From the NCBI RefSeq assembly GCF_006491595.2, contig NZ_VEVQ02000014.1, forward strand, positions 55,906-119,905: DNA of 64,000 nucleotides. Direction: 5' to 3'. Position numbers and translations under genes: made by a program. This DNA comes from Flavobacterium jejuense. Its GTDB lineage: Bacteria; Bacteroidota; Bacteroidia; Flavobacteriales; Flavobacteriaceae. The notes under the pieces were generated by a model, which was not told the DNA's origin, ran no database searches, and saw nothing but the letters and a program-made list of their open reading frames with translations. How positions within the stretch are numbered: the stretch's first letter is position 1; every line of letters starts with the position of its first letter. Below are positions 18,682-27,005 of the stretch, in pieces.

Positions 18682-19227
18682 ATGAAAAGCTTATATAAAA
18701 TAGTAGCAATAACAGGTTTAACTTTCATGGCAACATCATGTCATGATAATGCTAAACCTAACTATCAGTTTTTTCCTAACATGTATGAATCTGTTTCGTA
18801 TGAGACTTATTCAGAGCATGATGTTTTTAAAAATGGTAAAGAAGGGCAACAACCTGCTCTAGGTTCAATAAAGAGAGGTTTTGTCCCTTATGAGATTCCT
18901 AATACAACTGAAGGATATGCTTTAGCTAAGGAAACTTTAAAATCTCCATTAGATTCTATTTCTAAGTCTCCCGAAAAAGGAAAAGAGTTGTTCAATATTT
19001 ACTGTGCTATTTGTCACGGTGAAAAAGGAAATGGTAAAGGAAAACTTGTTGAAAGAGAAAAATTTTTAGGAGTTCCTAGCTATAAAGATAGAGAGATAAC
19101 TGAAGGGAGTATTTATCACGTGGTTACTTATGGATTAAATTCTATGGGATCTCATGCTAATCAATTGACGCAAGAAGAGAGATGGCAAGTGGCAGATTAC
19201 GTTTTAAAACTGAAGTCCGAATTATAA
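18682..19227 (+). CDS. actE: Alternative complex III monoheme cytochrome c lipoprotein ActE
   Basis: A 181-residue lipoprotein. The signal peptide ends in the lipobox-like TSC (Cys20). One heme motif, CAICHGEKGNGKG, is followed by a class I cytochrome fold with a Met candidate in LNSMGSHANQLT and the C-terminal helix EERWQVADYVLKL. In ACIII, ActE is the terminal heme subunit near the site where electrons leave for cytochrome c or the oxidase. It is flanked by actD and actF with gaps of 8 and about 30 bases. Confidence 0.93.
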   Translation: MKSLYKIVAITGLTFMATSCHDNAKPNYQFFPNMYESVSYETYSEHDVFKNGKEGQQPALGSIKRGFVPYEIPNTTEGYALAKETLKSPLDSISKSPEKGKELFNIYCAICHGEKGNGKGKLVEREKFLGVPSYKDREITEGSIYHVVTYGLNSMGSHANQLTQEERWQVADYVLKLKSEL

Positions 19228-19257
19228 TTGTAAAACACTTTTTTGAAAATTATTAAT

Positions 19258-20607
19258 ATGTATACGTTTTCAAGTAAATTAAAAACTTTTTCATTGATCT
19301 TAATGGTTTTAGGAATCATAGGTATTGGTATTGGTTTTGTGTCTGTACCAAATAAAGAAGAAGTTAAAGAAATGATGGAGAATGCTCATGGTGATCATCA
19401 TGGTCAAGCAAATAGTCATGAGTCACACGCTACGCATGAAGTTGCTTCAGGTCATCATGACACACACCAATCTGAAGTGAACCATAAAGAAGAGGGTCAT
19501 GATGCTCATTTAGAACATGTTTTACATCAGCAACAAAATAAACCATGGTCAGCTTTTTATGTGGCTTGTATTTTCTTCATGTTATTAACAGTTGGGGTTT
19601 TAGCTTTTTATGCAATTCAACAAGCAGCACAAGCAGGTTGGTCCCCAATTTTGTTTAGAGTTATGGAAGGAATAACTGGTTATTTATTGCCAGGTTCTGT
19701 TATATTTTTCGTGTTCTTAGTTCTTTCAGGATTTCATATGAACCATCTTTTTGTTTGGATGGATGAAACTGAAGTAGCAAAGGATCACTTATTGCAAGCA
19801 AAATCTGGATATTTGAATGTTCCATTCTTTTTAATAAGAGCTGTTGTGTTTTTAGGTGGTTGGAATTTGTATAGATATTTCTCTAGAAGAAATTCGATCG
19901 CGCAAGATGATGCTACTGATGTATCTTTCTATAAGAAGAATTTCAAATTAGCTGCGGCATTCTTAGTGTTTTTTATTGTTTCTGAATCTATTATGTCATG
20001 GGATTGGATCATGTCTGTTGATCCTCATTGGTATAGTACTTTGTTTGGATGGTACGTGTTTGCTAGTTTCTTTGTAAGTGGTATTACTGTAATAGCTTTA
20101 ATAACGTTATATTTGAAATCTAAAGGTTATTTAGAGCAAGTTAATACAAGTCATATTCATGATTTAGCTAAATTCATGTTTGGTATTAGTATTTTCTGGA
20201 CTTACTTATGGTTTTCTCAATTTATGTTGATTTGGTATTCTGATATTCCAGAGGAGGTGACTTATTTCGTTTTCAGAATTGAAAATTATAAATTACCATT
20301 TTTTGGTATGCTTGTTATGAATTTTGTATTTCCAGTACTAATTTTAATTAATACTGATTTCAAGCGTTTGTCTTGGATAATTACAATGGCAGGTATTGTT
20401 ATTCTATTTGGACACTATATTGATTTTTACAATATGATTATGCCTGCAACTGTTGGTGATCAATGGTTTATTGGTTGGGCGGAATTAGGTTCAATAGCTT
20501 TCTTTTTAGGATTATTTATCTTTGTGGTGTTTACAACATTAACAAAAGCTTCATTATTTGCTAAAGGAAATCCACTTATGGAAGAGAGCAAACATTTTCA
20601 TTATTAA
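19258..20607 (+). CDS. actF: Alternative complex III membrane subunit ActF
   Basis: A 449-residue membrane protein related to ActC, with about ten helices, including MSWDWIMSVDPHWYSTLFGWY and FGISIFWTYLWFSQFMLIWY, which are highly conserved in ActF. After the first helix there is an unusual loop of about 50 residues with 14 histidines. The frame is open to a TTG at 19243, but the ATG at 19258 (MYTFSSKLK) is the better start. It completes the six-subunit complex, and ctaC follows after 19 bases. Confidence 0.92.
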   Translation: MYTFSSKLKTFSLILMVLGIIGIGIGFVSVPNKEEVKEMMENAHGDHHGQANSHESHATHEVASGHHDTHQSEVNHKEEGHDAHLEHVLHQQQNKPWSAFYVACIFFMLLTVGVLAFYAIQQAAQAGWSPILFRVMEGITGYLLPGSVIFFVFLVLSGFHMNHLFVWMDETEVAKDHLLQAKSGYLNVPFFLIRAVVFLGGWNLYRYFSRRNSIAQDDATDVSFYKKNFKLAAAFLVFFIVSESIMSWDWIMSVDPHWYSTLFGWYVFASFFVSGITVIALITLYLKSKGYLEQVNTSHIHDLAKFMFGISIFWTYLWFSQFMLIWYSDIPEEVTYFVFRIENYKLPFFGMLVMNFVFPVLILINTDFKRLSWIITMAGIVILFGHYIDFYNMIMPATVGDQWFIGWAELGSIAFFLGLFIFVVFTTLTKASLFAKGNPLMEESKHFHY

Positions 20608-20626
20608 TATTTAAAGAAATAAACAA

Positions 20627-21790
20627 ATGACAAGTTTATTGATATTCTTTGTTTTAGTTTTAATTGGAATTGCAATTTGGCAATTAACTAAAATATTCGA
20701 TTTAACTCAAGTAGGTTCAAACTCAGCTGATTCTGAAGTTGCAAATGATAAAGATAATAGTATTAATGGATACTTGATGTTTGCCTTTGTTGGTTTTATC
20801 TATATTTTTACTATTTATTCATTATTAAAATGGGGTGATTTAGTTTTAGGAACACCTGCTTCTGAACACGGAGCTGATGTAGATAATTTGATGGCCATTT
20901 CAATGTACTTAATATTCTTTGTACAAACAATAACCCAGTTTTTATTACACTATTTTACATTTAAATACAGAGGAAAACAAGGACAAAAAGCACTTTATTT
21001 TGCAGATAATAACAAATTAGAGGCTGTATGGACAATCATACCAGTTATTGTTTTAGCGGGTTTAATTCTTTATGGATTGTATACTTGGAATGACATCATG
21101 TATTATGACGATGAAGAAGAAGTTATTTATGTAGAGTTATATGCTAAACAATTTGGTTGGGAAGCTAGATATTCAGGTGAAGACAATACTCTAGGTAAAG
21201 CAAATGTTCGTTTTATTGAGGGTGTGAATACTTTAGGTGTAGATTTATCTGATCCTGCTGCTCAAGATGATAAAGTAGTTAATGAATTACATTTACCAAA
21301 GGGTAAAAAAGTAGTTTTCAAAATGCGTTCACAAGATGTATTACACTCTGCTTATATGCCTCATTTTAGAGCTCAAATGAATTGTGTTCCAGGAATGATA
21401 ACTCAGTTTGCGTTCGTTCCTAGTATGACAACAGCAGAAATGCGTGAAGATGAAGCTATAATAGCTAAAGTTGATAAGATAAATAAAATTAGAGCTAAAA
21501 AAAGTATAGAATTAGCAGCCAAAGGTGAAGAAGCCTTAGATCCTTATACTTTTGATTACTTATTGCTTTGTAATAAAATATGTGGTCAATCTCATTACAA
21601 CATGCAAATGAAAATTGTGGTAGATACACCTGAAGAGTTTAAAGCTTGGTTAAATGAAAAACCAACGTTATCCTCGCAATGGGCAGAGGCAAATGCACCA
21701 GCACCAGTAGTCGTTCCTGTTCCTGAGGTTGTAGTACCTGTTGAAACGATTGAAGATTCTACAAAAGTTGTAGCTCAAATTATTAAATAG
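20627..21790 (+). CDS. ctaC: Cytochrome c oxidase subunit II
   Basis: 387 residues. Unusually for subunit II, a first hydrophobic helix at the extreme N-terminus is followed by two more (about 45-65 and 90-112, then LEAVWTIIPVIVLAGLILYGLYTW). The periplasmic cupredoxin domain has the CuA ligands: His in DVLHSAYMPHFRAQMNC, then C-x3-C-x3-H-x2-M in CNKICGQSHYNMQM (about 316-327). An insertion of about 40 charged residues precedes CNKIC, and a Pro/Val-rich tail ends the protein. It accepts electrons, here probably straight from ACIII. It is co-transcribed with actA-F and ctaD. Confidence 0.94.
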   Translation: MTSLLIFFVLVLIGIAIWQLTKIFDLTQVGSNSADSEVANDKDNSINGYLMFAFVGFIYIFTIYSLLKWGDLVLGTPASEHGADVDNLMAISMYLIFFVQTITQFLLHYFTFKYRGKQGQKALYFADNNKLEAVWTIIPVIVLAGLILYGLYTWNDIMYYDDEEEVIYVELYAKQFGWEARYSGEDNTLGKANVRFIEGVNTLGVDLSDPAAQDDKVVNELHLPKGKKVVFKMRSQDVLHSAYMPHFRAQMNCVPGMITQFAFVPSMTTAEMREDEAIIAKVDKINKIRAKKSIELAAKGEEALDPYTFDYLLLCNKICGQSHYNMQMKIVVDTPEEFKAWLNEKPTLSSQWAEANAPAPVVVPVPEVVVPVETIEDSTKVVAQIIK

Positions 21791-21817
21791 ATTAAGATAT
21801 TAAAATAATATAAGATT

Positions 21818-23587
21818 ATGTCAGCACACGAACACGGTCATCATAAAGAAACATTTATTACTAAATATATTTTTAGTTTAGATCATAAGATGATTGCTAA
21901 GCAATACCTTATAACAGGTTTAATTATGGGAATTGTAGGAGTTTTACTTTCTATTTTATTCCGTATGCAAATTGCTTGGCCAGAACAATCTTTTGGTTTG
22001 TTTAAAGTTCTTTTAGGTGAAAACTTTGCACCAGGAGGTGTAATGCGTAATGATATTTATTTGGCATTAGTTACAATACATGGTACTATAATGGTATTCT
22101 TTGTACTAACAGCTGGTTTAAGTGGTACTTTTAGTAATCTTCTTATTCCTTTACAAATTGGAGCTAGAGATATGGCTTCTGGATTTATGAATATGTTATC
22201 TTATTGGATGTTTTTCATATCTTCAGTAATTATGTTAAGTTCTTTATTTATAGAATCTGGTCCTGCATCAGCTGGTTGGACAATTTATCCTCCATTAAGT
22301 GCTCTGCCACAAGCTATTCCTGGTTCTGGATTAGGAATGACTTTATGGTTAGTTTCTATGGCTATATTTATAGCATCTTCATTAATGGGATCTTTAAATT
22401 ATGTTGTAACTGTTATTAATTTAAGAACAAAAGGGATGACAATGACAAGATTGCCATTGACAGTTTGGGCTTTCTTTGTTACTGCTATAATAGGTATAGT
22501 TTCCTTTCCAGTATTGTTTTCTGCAGCTTTATTATTGATTTTTGATAGAAGTTTTGGAACATCATTCTTTTTGTCTGATATCTTTATTCAAGGTGAAGTA
22601 TTGCATTATCAAGGTGGTTCACCAGTTTTATTTGAACATTTATTCTGGTTTTTAGGTCACCCTGAAGTTTATATTGTGTTATTACCAGCATTAGGTATTA
22701 CTTCAGAAATTATTGCTACAAATTCTAGAAAACCTATTTTTGGTTATAGAGCTATGATTGCTTCTATTTTGGCAATTGCTTTCTTATCAACTATCGTTTG
22801 GGGTCACCATATGTTTATATCAGGAATGAATCCTTTCTTGGGTTCTGTATTTACATTCACGACTTTATTAATTGCAATTCCTTCTGCAGTAAAAGCTTTT
22901 AATTATATAACAACACTTTGGAAAGGAAATTTACAGTTAAATCCTGCCATGTTGTTCTCAATTGGTTTAGTTTCTACTTTCATTACTGGAGGTTTAACAG
23001 GAATTATACTTGGAGATTCTACTTTAGATATAAACGTTCATGATACTTATTTCGTTGTTGCACACTTCCACTTAGTAATGGGTATTTCTGCTCTTTACGG
23101 ATTCTTTGCAGGAGTTTATCACTGGTTTCCAAAAATGTTTGGGAAAATGATGAACAAAAACTTAGGATATGTACACTTTTGGGTAACAGCAGTCTGTGCT
23201 TATGGAGTTTTCTTCCCAATGCATTTTATTGGAATGGCTGGTCTACCAAGACGTTATTATACGAATTCAGCTTTCCCGTTATTTGATGAATTAGCAGATG
23301 TGAATGTATTAATTACAATATTTGCAATAGTTGGTGCTGTTTTCCAAATTGTATTCTTTTGGAACTTCTTCTACAGTATGTTCTATGGTAAGAAAGCAAC
23401 ACAAAACCCTTGGAAATCAAATACGTTAGAATGGACTACACCAGTAGAACATATTCACGGAAATTGGCCTGGAGAAATTCCTGAAGTTCATCGTTGGCCT
23501 TATGACTATAGCAAACCAGGTCATGATGAAGACTTTGTTTCTCAAATTACTCCAATGAAGGAGGGTGAAGAAGAATTGCATCACTAA
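21818..23587 (+). CDS. ctaD: Cytochrome c oxidase subunit I (heme-copper oxidase)
   Basis: A 589-residue, twelve-helix catalytic subunit. Ligands are visible: the low-spin heme His in the IHGTIMVFF segment, the CuB His with the cross-linked Tyr in GHPEVYIVLLPALG (about 281), the HH pair in WGHHMFISGM, and the heme a3 and heme a His residues in HDTYFVVAHFHLVMG (about 408-422). The Tyr in HPEVY places it in the A family of heme-copper oxidases. It has a His-rich N-terminus (SAHEHGHHK). It reduces oxygen to water and pumps protons. It is the last gene of the act-cta operon and is followed by a terminator. Confidence 0.96.
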   Translation: MSAHEHGHHKETFITKYIFSLDHKMIAKQYLITGLIMGIVGVLLSILFRMQIAWPEQSFGLFKVLLGENFAPGGVMRNDIYLALVTIHGTIMVFFVLTAGLSGTFSNLLIPLQIGARDMASGFMNMLSYWMFFISSVIMLSSLFIESGPASAGWTIYPPLSALPQAIPGSGLGMTLWLVSMAIFIASSLMGSLNYVVTVINLRTKGMTMTRLPLTVWAFFVTAIIGIVSFPVLFSAALLLIFDRSFGTSFFLSDIFIQGEVLHYQGGSPVLFEHLFWFLGHPEVYIVLLPALGITSEIIATNSRKPIFGYRAMIASILAIAFLSTIVWGHHMFISGMNPFLGSVFTFTTLLIAIPSAVKAFNYITTLWKGNLQLNPAMLFSIGLVSTFITGGLTGIILGDSTLDINVHDTYFVVAHFHLVMGISALYGFFAGVYHWFPKMFGKMMNKNLGYVHFWVTAVCAYGVFFPMHFIGMAGLPRRYYTNSAFPLFDELADVNVLITIFAIVGAVFQIVFFWNFFYSMFYGKKATQNPWKSNTLEWTTPVEHIHGNWPGEIPEVHRWPYDYSKPGHDEDFVSQITPMKEGEEELHH

Positions 23588-23606
23588 TATTTTTTAAAAT
23601 ATATTG

Positions 23607-23641
23607 AAAAACCTTTCCAATTTGGAAAGGTTTTTTCTTTT
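23607..23641 (+). terminator. Terminator of the actA-ctaD operon
   Basis: The stem ACCTTTCC (23611-23618) pairs with GGAAAGGT (23624-23631), loop AATTT, extended by flanking A:T pairs and followed by six T, CTTTTT. It lies about 20 bases after the ctaD stop codon. Confidence 0.88.
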
Positions 23642-23651
23642 TAAGTTTGCT

Positions 23652-23659
23652 TATCTTTG
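23652..23659 (+). promoter_or_regulatory. -7 element directly before ruvB
   Basis: TATCTTTG fits TAnnTTTG and ends only four bases before the ruvB ATG at 23664. If it is used, the transcript would be leaderless or nearly so. Confidence 0.55.
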
Positions 23660-23663
23660 TTCT

Positions 23664-24686
23664 ATGAATGAGAATCTAGATCCTAATAAAGAACGTTTTA
23701 CTCCACAGGAAGTGGATATTGAAAAAGCATTAAGACCTTTGTCTTTTGATGATTTTGCAGGTCAAGATCATGTTTTAGATAATTTGAAAATTTTTGTACA
23801 AGCGGCTAATCAAAGAGATGAAGCTTTAGATCATGCTTTATTCCATGGTCCTCCTGGACTTGGTAAAACCACTTTGGCTAATATTTTGGCTAATGAATTG
23901 GGAGTTGGAATAAAAATAACTTCAGGTCCTGTTTTAGACAAGCCTGGTGATTTGGCAGGATTGTTAACTAATCTGGAAGAACGTGACGTGTTGTTTATTG
24001 ATGAAATTCATAGACTGAGTCCTATTGTGGAAGAGTATTTGTATTCTGCAATGGAAGATTACAAAATTGATATTATGATTGAAAGTGGACCTAATGCAAG
24101 AACGGTTCAAATCAACTTAAATCCATTTACTTTAGTAGGAGCAACTACTCGTTCAGGATTACTAACAGCTCCTATGCGTGCTCGTTTTGGTATACAAAGT
24201 CGATTGCAATATTATAATAAAGAATTATTAGCTACTATTATTGAAAGAAGTGCTTCTATTTTAAGAGTTGAAATTGATATTGAAGCTGCAATTGAAATAG
24301 CAGGAAGAAGTAGAGGGACTCCAAGAATTGCTAATGCGTTGTTGAGACGTGTTCGAGATTTTGCTCAAATTAAAGGAAATGGAAGAATTGATGTTGAAAT
24401 TACAAAATATGCTTTAAAAGCTTTAAATGTTGATGAAAACGGATTAGATGAAATGGACAACAAGATTTTGCTAACCATAATTGATAAATTTAAAGGAGGT
24501 CCTGTAGGATTAACAACTTTGGCAACAGCAGTCTCAGAAAATGGAGAAACAATAGAAGAAGTTTATGAACCTTTTTTAATTCAGGAAGGATTTATTATGC
24601 GTACGCCAAGAGGAAGAGAAGTAACCGAAAAGGCGTATAAACATTTGGGTCGAATAAAAAATAATATTCAAGGGGGACTTTTTTAA
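23664..24686 (+). CDS. ruvB: Holliday junction branch migration helicase RuvB
   Basis: A 340-residue AAA+ ATPase: Walker A GPPGLGKTT, Walker B LFIDEIHRL, sensor 1 ATTRSGLL, arginine finger segment MRARFGIQSRL, and the C-terminal winged helix ending in RGREVTEKAYKHLG. The frame is open upstream to 23604, but that part covers the ctaD terminator and the promoter; family members begin MNENLDP, so the ATG at 23664 is the start. RuvB forms the hexameric motor that drives branch migration with RuvA, encoded about 9 kb downstream. A P450 gene follows by 14 bases. Confidence 0.96.
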   Translation: MNENLDPNKERFTPQEVDIEKALRPLSFDDFAGQDHVLDNLKIFVQAANQRDEALDHALFHGPPGLGKTTLANILANELGVGIKITSGPVLDKPGDLAGLLTNLEERDVLFIDEIHRLSPIVEEYLYSAMEDYKIDIMIESGPNARTVQINLNPFTLVGATTRSGLLTAPMRARFGIQSRLQYYNKELLATIIERSASILRVEIDIEAAIEIAGRSRGTPRIANALLRRVRDFAQIKGNGRIDVEITKYALKALNVDENGLDEMDNKILLTIIDKFKGGPVGLTTLATAVSENGETIEEVYEPFLIQEGFIMRTPRGREVTEKAYKHLGRIKNNIQGGLF

Positions 24687-24700
24687 GAATGTATTAAAAT

Positions 24701-26032
24701 ATGAGTGAATTAAAATTAATACCAGAAGTTTCGCTACCAAAATTTCTTAAACATTCTTTGTCTATATTAAGAAATCCTTTACCTTTCCATCATTCTAATT
24801 TTCTTTTACATGGAAATTTATTTCGATTAAAAGTGGGCTTTGGAAAATCAGTTATTTTTACTCGTGATGCAGATTTATTGAGTTATGTGCTGCAAAAAAA
24901 CCAAAAAAATTATACAAAATCACCTATCCAAACCAGAGATTTAGCTAAATATGTTGGTAAAGGGCTATTAACTGCTGAAGGTGAAAAATGGCAAAAGCAA
25001 AGGAAGTTAATACAACCCGCTTTTCATAAGAGCCAATTAACCTTGCTATTAGATACAATTTATGTAATAATTCAAAAAGAATTAGATATTATTGTTGTTG
25101 ATAAACCAATTGATATTTTCCCCATTTTTAATGATTTGGCTTTTCAAACCGTTGTGAAATCATTATTTAGTTCAGAAGTTGAAGAGAAGGACATTAAAAA
25201 ATTACAGCATACTACAGAGGTAACTCAGCAAATGCTTGTTAAAGAATTACGTCAACCTTATTTGGGGTGGTGGTTTAAATTATCAGGAAAAATTAAATTT
25301 CATATCAATTTAATTGAAGAATCTAGAGCGATTTTAAGTAGGTTAGTTAACCAAAGAAAAAAAAGCAATAATAAGTATAATGATTTATTAGATATGTTGT
25401 TGGATGCTCGCTATGAGGATGGTTCTGCTATGAAAGAAACGCAACTGCTTGACGAAATTCTAATTTTATTTGCTGCTGGACATGAAACTACTTCAAATGC
25501 TTTGACTTTTATATGTGAATTGTTAGCTAGAAATCCAGAATCTCAAGATAAAATTTTGGAGGAAGTTCGTAAAGTAAAATCGGAATCTAATGATATAATG
25601 TATTGGTTAAAAAATACTACTTATACTAAGTTAGTTATTGAAGAGGCAATGCGATTGTATCCACCAGCTTATTTTATTGATAGAGTTAATAAAGAAGACG
25701 ATTCATTTAATGGTATTGATTTGCCTAAAGGTTCTAATTTGTTGTTTTCTGTATACGAAATCCATCGTCATCCTGACTTTTGGGAAAGACCAGAAGAGTT
25801 CTTTCCTGAGCGTTTTCTAGATGAGAATACTAAATTCTCTAAAAATTATTATCCATTTGGTGCTGGGCAAAGAATGTGTATTGGTAATAATTTCGCCATG
25901 TATGAAATGATTTTGACTATAATGACAGTAGTAGAACGATTTGAAATTCTGGAAAAAAAGGAAACCATTCAGATAAAGCCATTAATCACATTAAAACCAT
26001 TTGAAGCTATTTTAGAGTTTAAGAACCGATAA
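24701..26032 (+). CDS. Cytochrome P450
   Basis: A complete 443-residue soluble P450. The I-helix oxygen-activation motif is AAGHETTS, the K-helix ExxR lies in EEAMRLYP (about 313), the PERF segment is FFPERF, and the heme-binding loop is FGAGQRMCIGN with Cys at about 393. Without a membrane anchor, it would be cytosolic and need separate redox partners, none of which are adjacent. The overall look is of the bacterial CYP102/CYP4-like branch; the substrate is unknown. It is preceded by ruvB and its stop overlaps the next gene's start (TAATG), so it is translationally coupled to queG. Confidence 0.93.
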   Translation: MSELKLIPEVSLPKFLKHSLSILRNPLPFHHSNFLLHGNLFRLKVGFGKSVIFTRDADLLSYVLQKNQKNYTKSPIQTRDLAKYVGKGLLTAEGEKWQKQRKLIQPAFHKSQLTLLLDTIYVIIQKELDIIVVDKPIDIFPIFNDLAFQTVVKSLFSSEVEEKDIKKLQHTTEVTQQMLVKELRQPYLGWWFKLSGKIKFHINLIEESRAILSRLVNQRKKSNNKYNDLLDMLLDARYEDGSAMKETQLLDEILILFAAGHETTSNALTFICELLARNPESQDKILEEVRKVKSESNDIMYWLKNTTYTKLVIEEAMRLYPPAYFIDRVNKEDDSFNGIDLPKGSNLLFSVYEIHRHPDFWERPEEFFPERFLDENTKFSKNYYPFGAGQRMCIGNNFAMYEMILTIMTVVERFEILEKKETIQIKPLITLKPFEAILEFKNR

Positions 26033-26961
26033 TGAATGCTAAAGAAAGACATACCCAAAGCATTAAAGAAGAAGCTAAACGACTTGGATTTTTATCCTGT
26101 GGAATTTCAAAAGCTGAATTTCTTGAAGAAGAAGCACCACGATTGGAAAATTGGTTAAACGAAAACAGACACGGTCAAATGAGTTATATGGAAAATCATT
26201 TTGACAAAAGATTAAATCCAACGTTATTAGTTGATGATGCTAAAAGTGTTATTTCCTTATTGTTAAATTATTTTCCTTCGGAAACTCAAAATCAAGATTC
26301 GTATAAAATTTCAAAATATGCTTATGGTCAAGATTATCATTATGTAATTAAAGAAAAACTAAAAGAATTATTGCATTTTATTCAAACTGAAATAGGTGAA
26401 GTTTCTGGAAGGGCTTTTGTAGATTCTGCACCTGTTTTGGATAAAGCTTGGGCTGCAAAAAGCGGTTTAGGTTGGATAGGAAAAAACAGTAATTTGATTA
26501 CTCAAAAAGTAGGTTCTTTTTATTTTATTGCCGAATTAATCATTGATTTAGATTTAGAATATGATACTGCAACAACAGATCATTGCGGAACTTGTACGGC
26601 TTGTTTAGATGCTTGTCCAACAGAAGCTATTGTTGCTCCTTATGTAGTTGATGGTAGTAAATGTATTTCTTATTTTACCATAGAATTAAAAGATAATTTA
26701 CCACAAGAAATGAAAGGAAATTTTGACGATTGGGCTTTTGGTTGTGATGTTTGCCAAGATGTGTGTCCTTGGAATCGATTTTCAAAACCGCATAATGAAT
26801 CATTATTTCAACCTAATGAATCACTTTTGAAATTTTCAAAAAAGGATTGGGAAGAAATTACAAATGAGACCTTTAACAAAGTGTTTAAAAATTCAGCTGT
26901 TAAAAGAACCAAATTCGAGGGTTTTAAAAGGAATATTGATTTCTTAAAAAGTAATGAATAA
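26032..26961 (+). CDS. queG: Epoxyqueuosine reductase QueG
   Basis: A 309-residue cobalamin-dependent enzyme that performs the last step of queuosine synthesis in tRNA. The catalytic N-terminal domain includes VDSAPVLDKAWAAKSGLGWIGKNSN, and two 4Fe-4S sites follow, in CGTCTACLDACPTEAI and CDVCQDVCPWNR. The HEAT-repeat C-terminal extension of longer homologues such as the E. coli enzyme is missing, a common short form in Bacteroidota. It overlaps the P450 stop by one base. Confidence 0.93.
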   Translation: MNAKERHTQSIKEEAKRLGFLSCGISKAEFLEEEAPRLENWLNENRHGQMSYMENHFDKRLNPTLLVDDAKSVISLLLNYFPSETQNQDSYKISKYAYGQDYHYVIKEKLKELLHFIQTEIGEVSGRAFVDSAPVLDKAWAAKSGLGWIGKNSNLITQKVGSFYFIAELIIDLDLEYDTATTDHCGTCTACLDACPTEAIVAPYVVDGSKCISYFTIELKDNLPQEMKGNFDDWAFGCDVCQDVCPWNRFSKPHNESLFQPNESLLKFSKKDWEEITNETFNKVFKNSAVKRTKFEGFKRNIDFLKSNE

Positions 26962-26979
26962 GAATTTTTTATAATTAGC

Positions 26980-26987
26980 TATATTTG
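26980..26987 (+). promoter_or_regulatory. -7 element before the T9SS cargo gene
   Basis: TATATTTG fits TAnnTTTG. A TTG inside this element (26985) is in frame with the following gene, which shows that the longest possible frame does not mark the true start. Confidence 0.55.
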
Positions 26988-27005
26988 GGCTTTAAAATAG
27001 TAATT

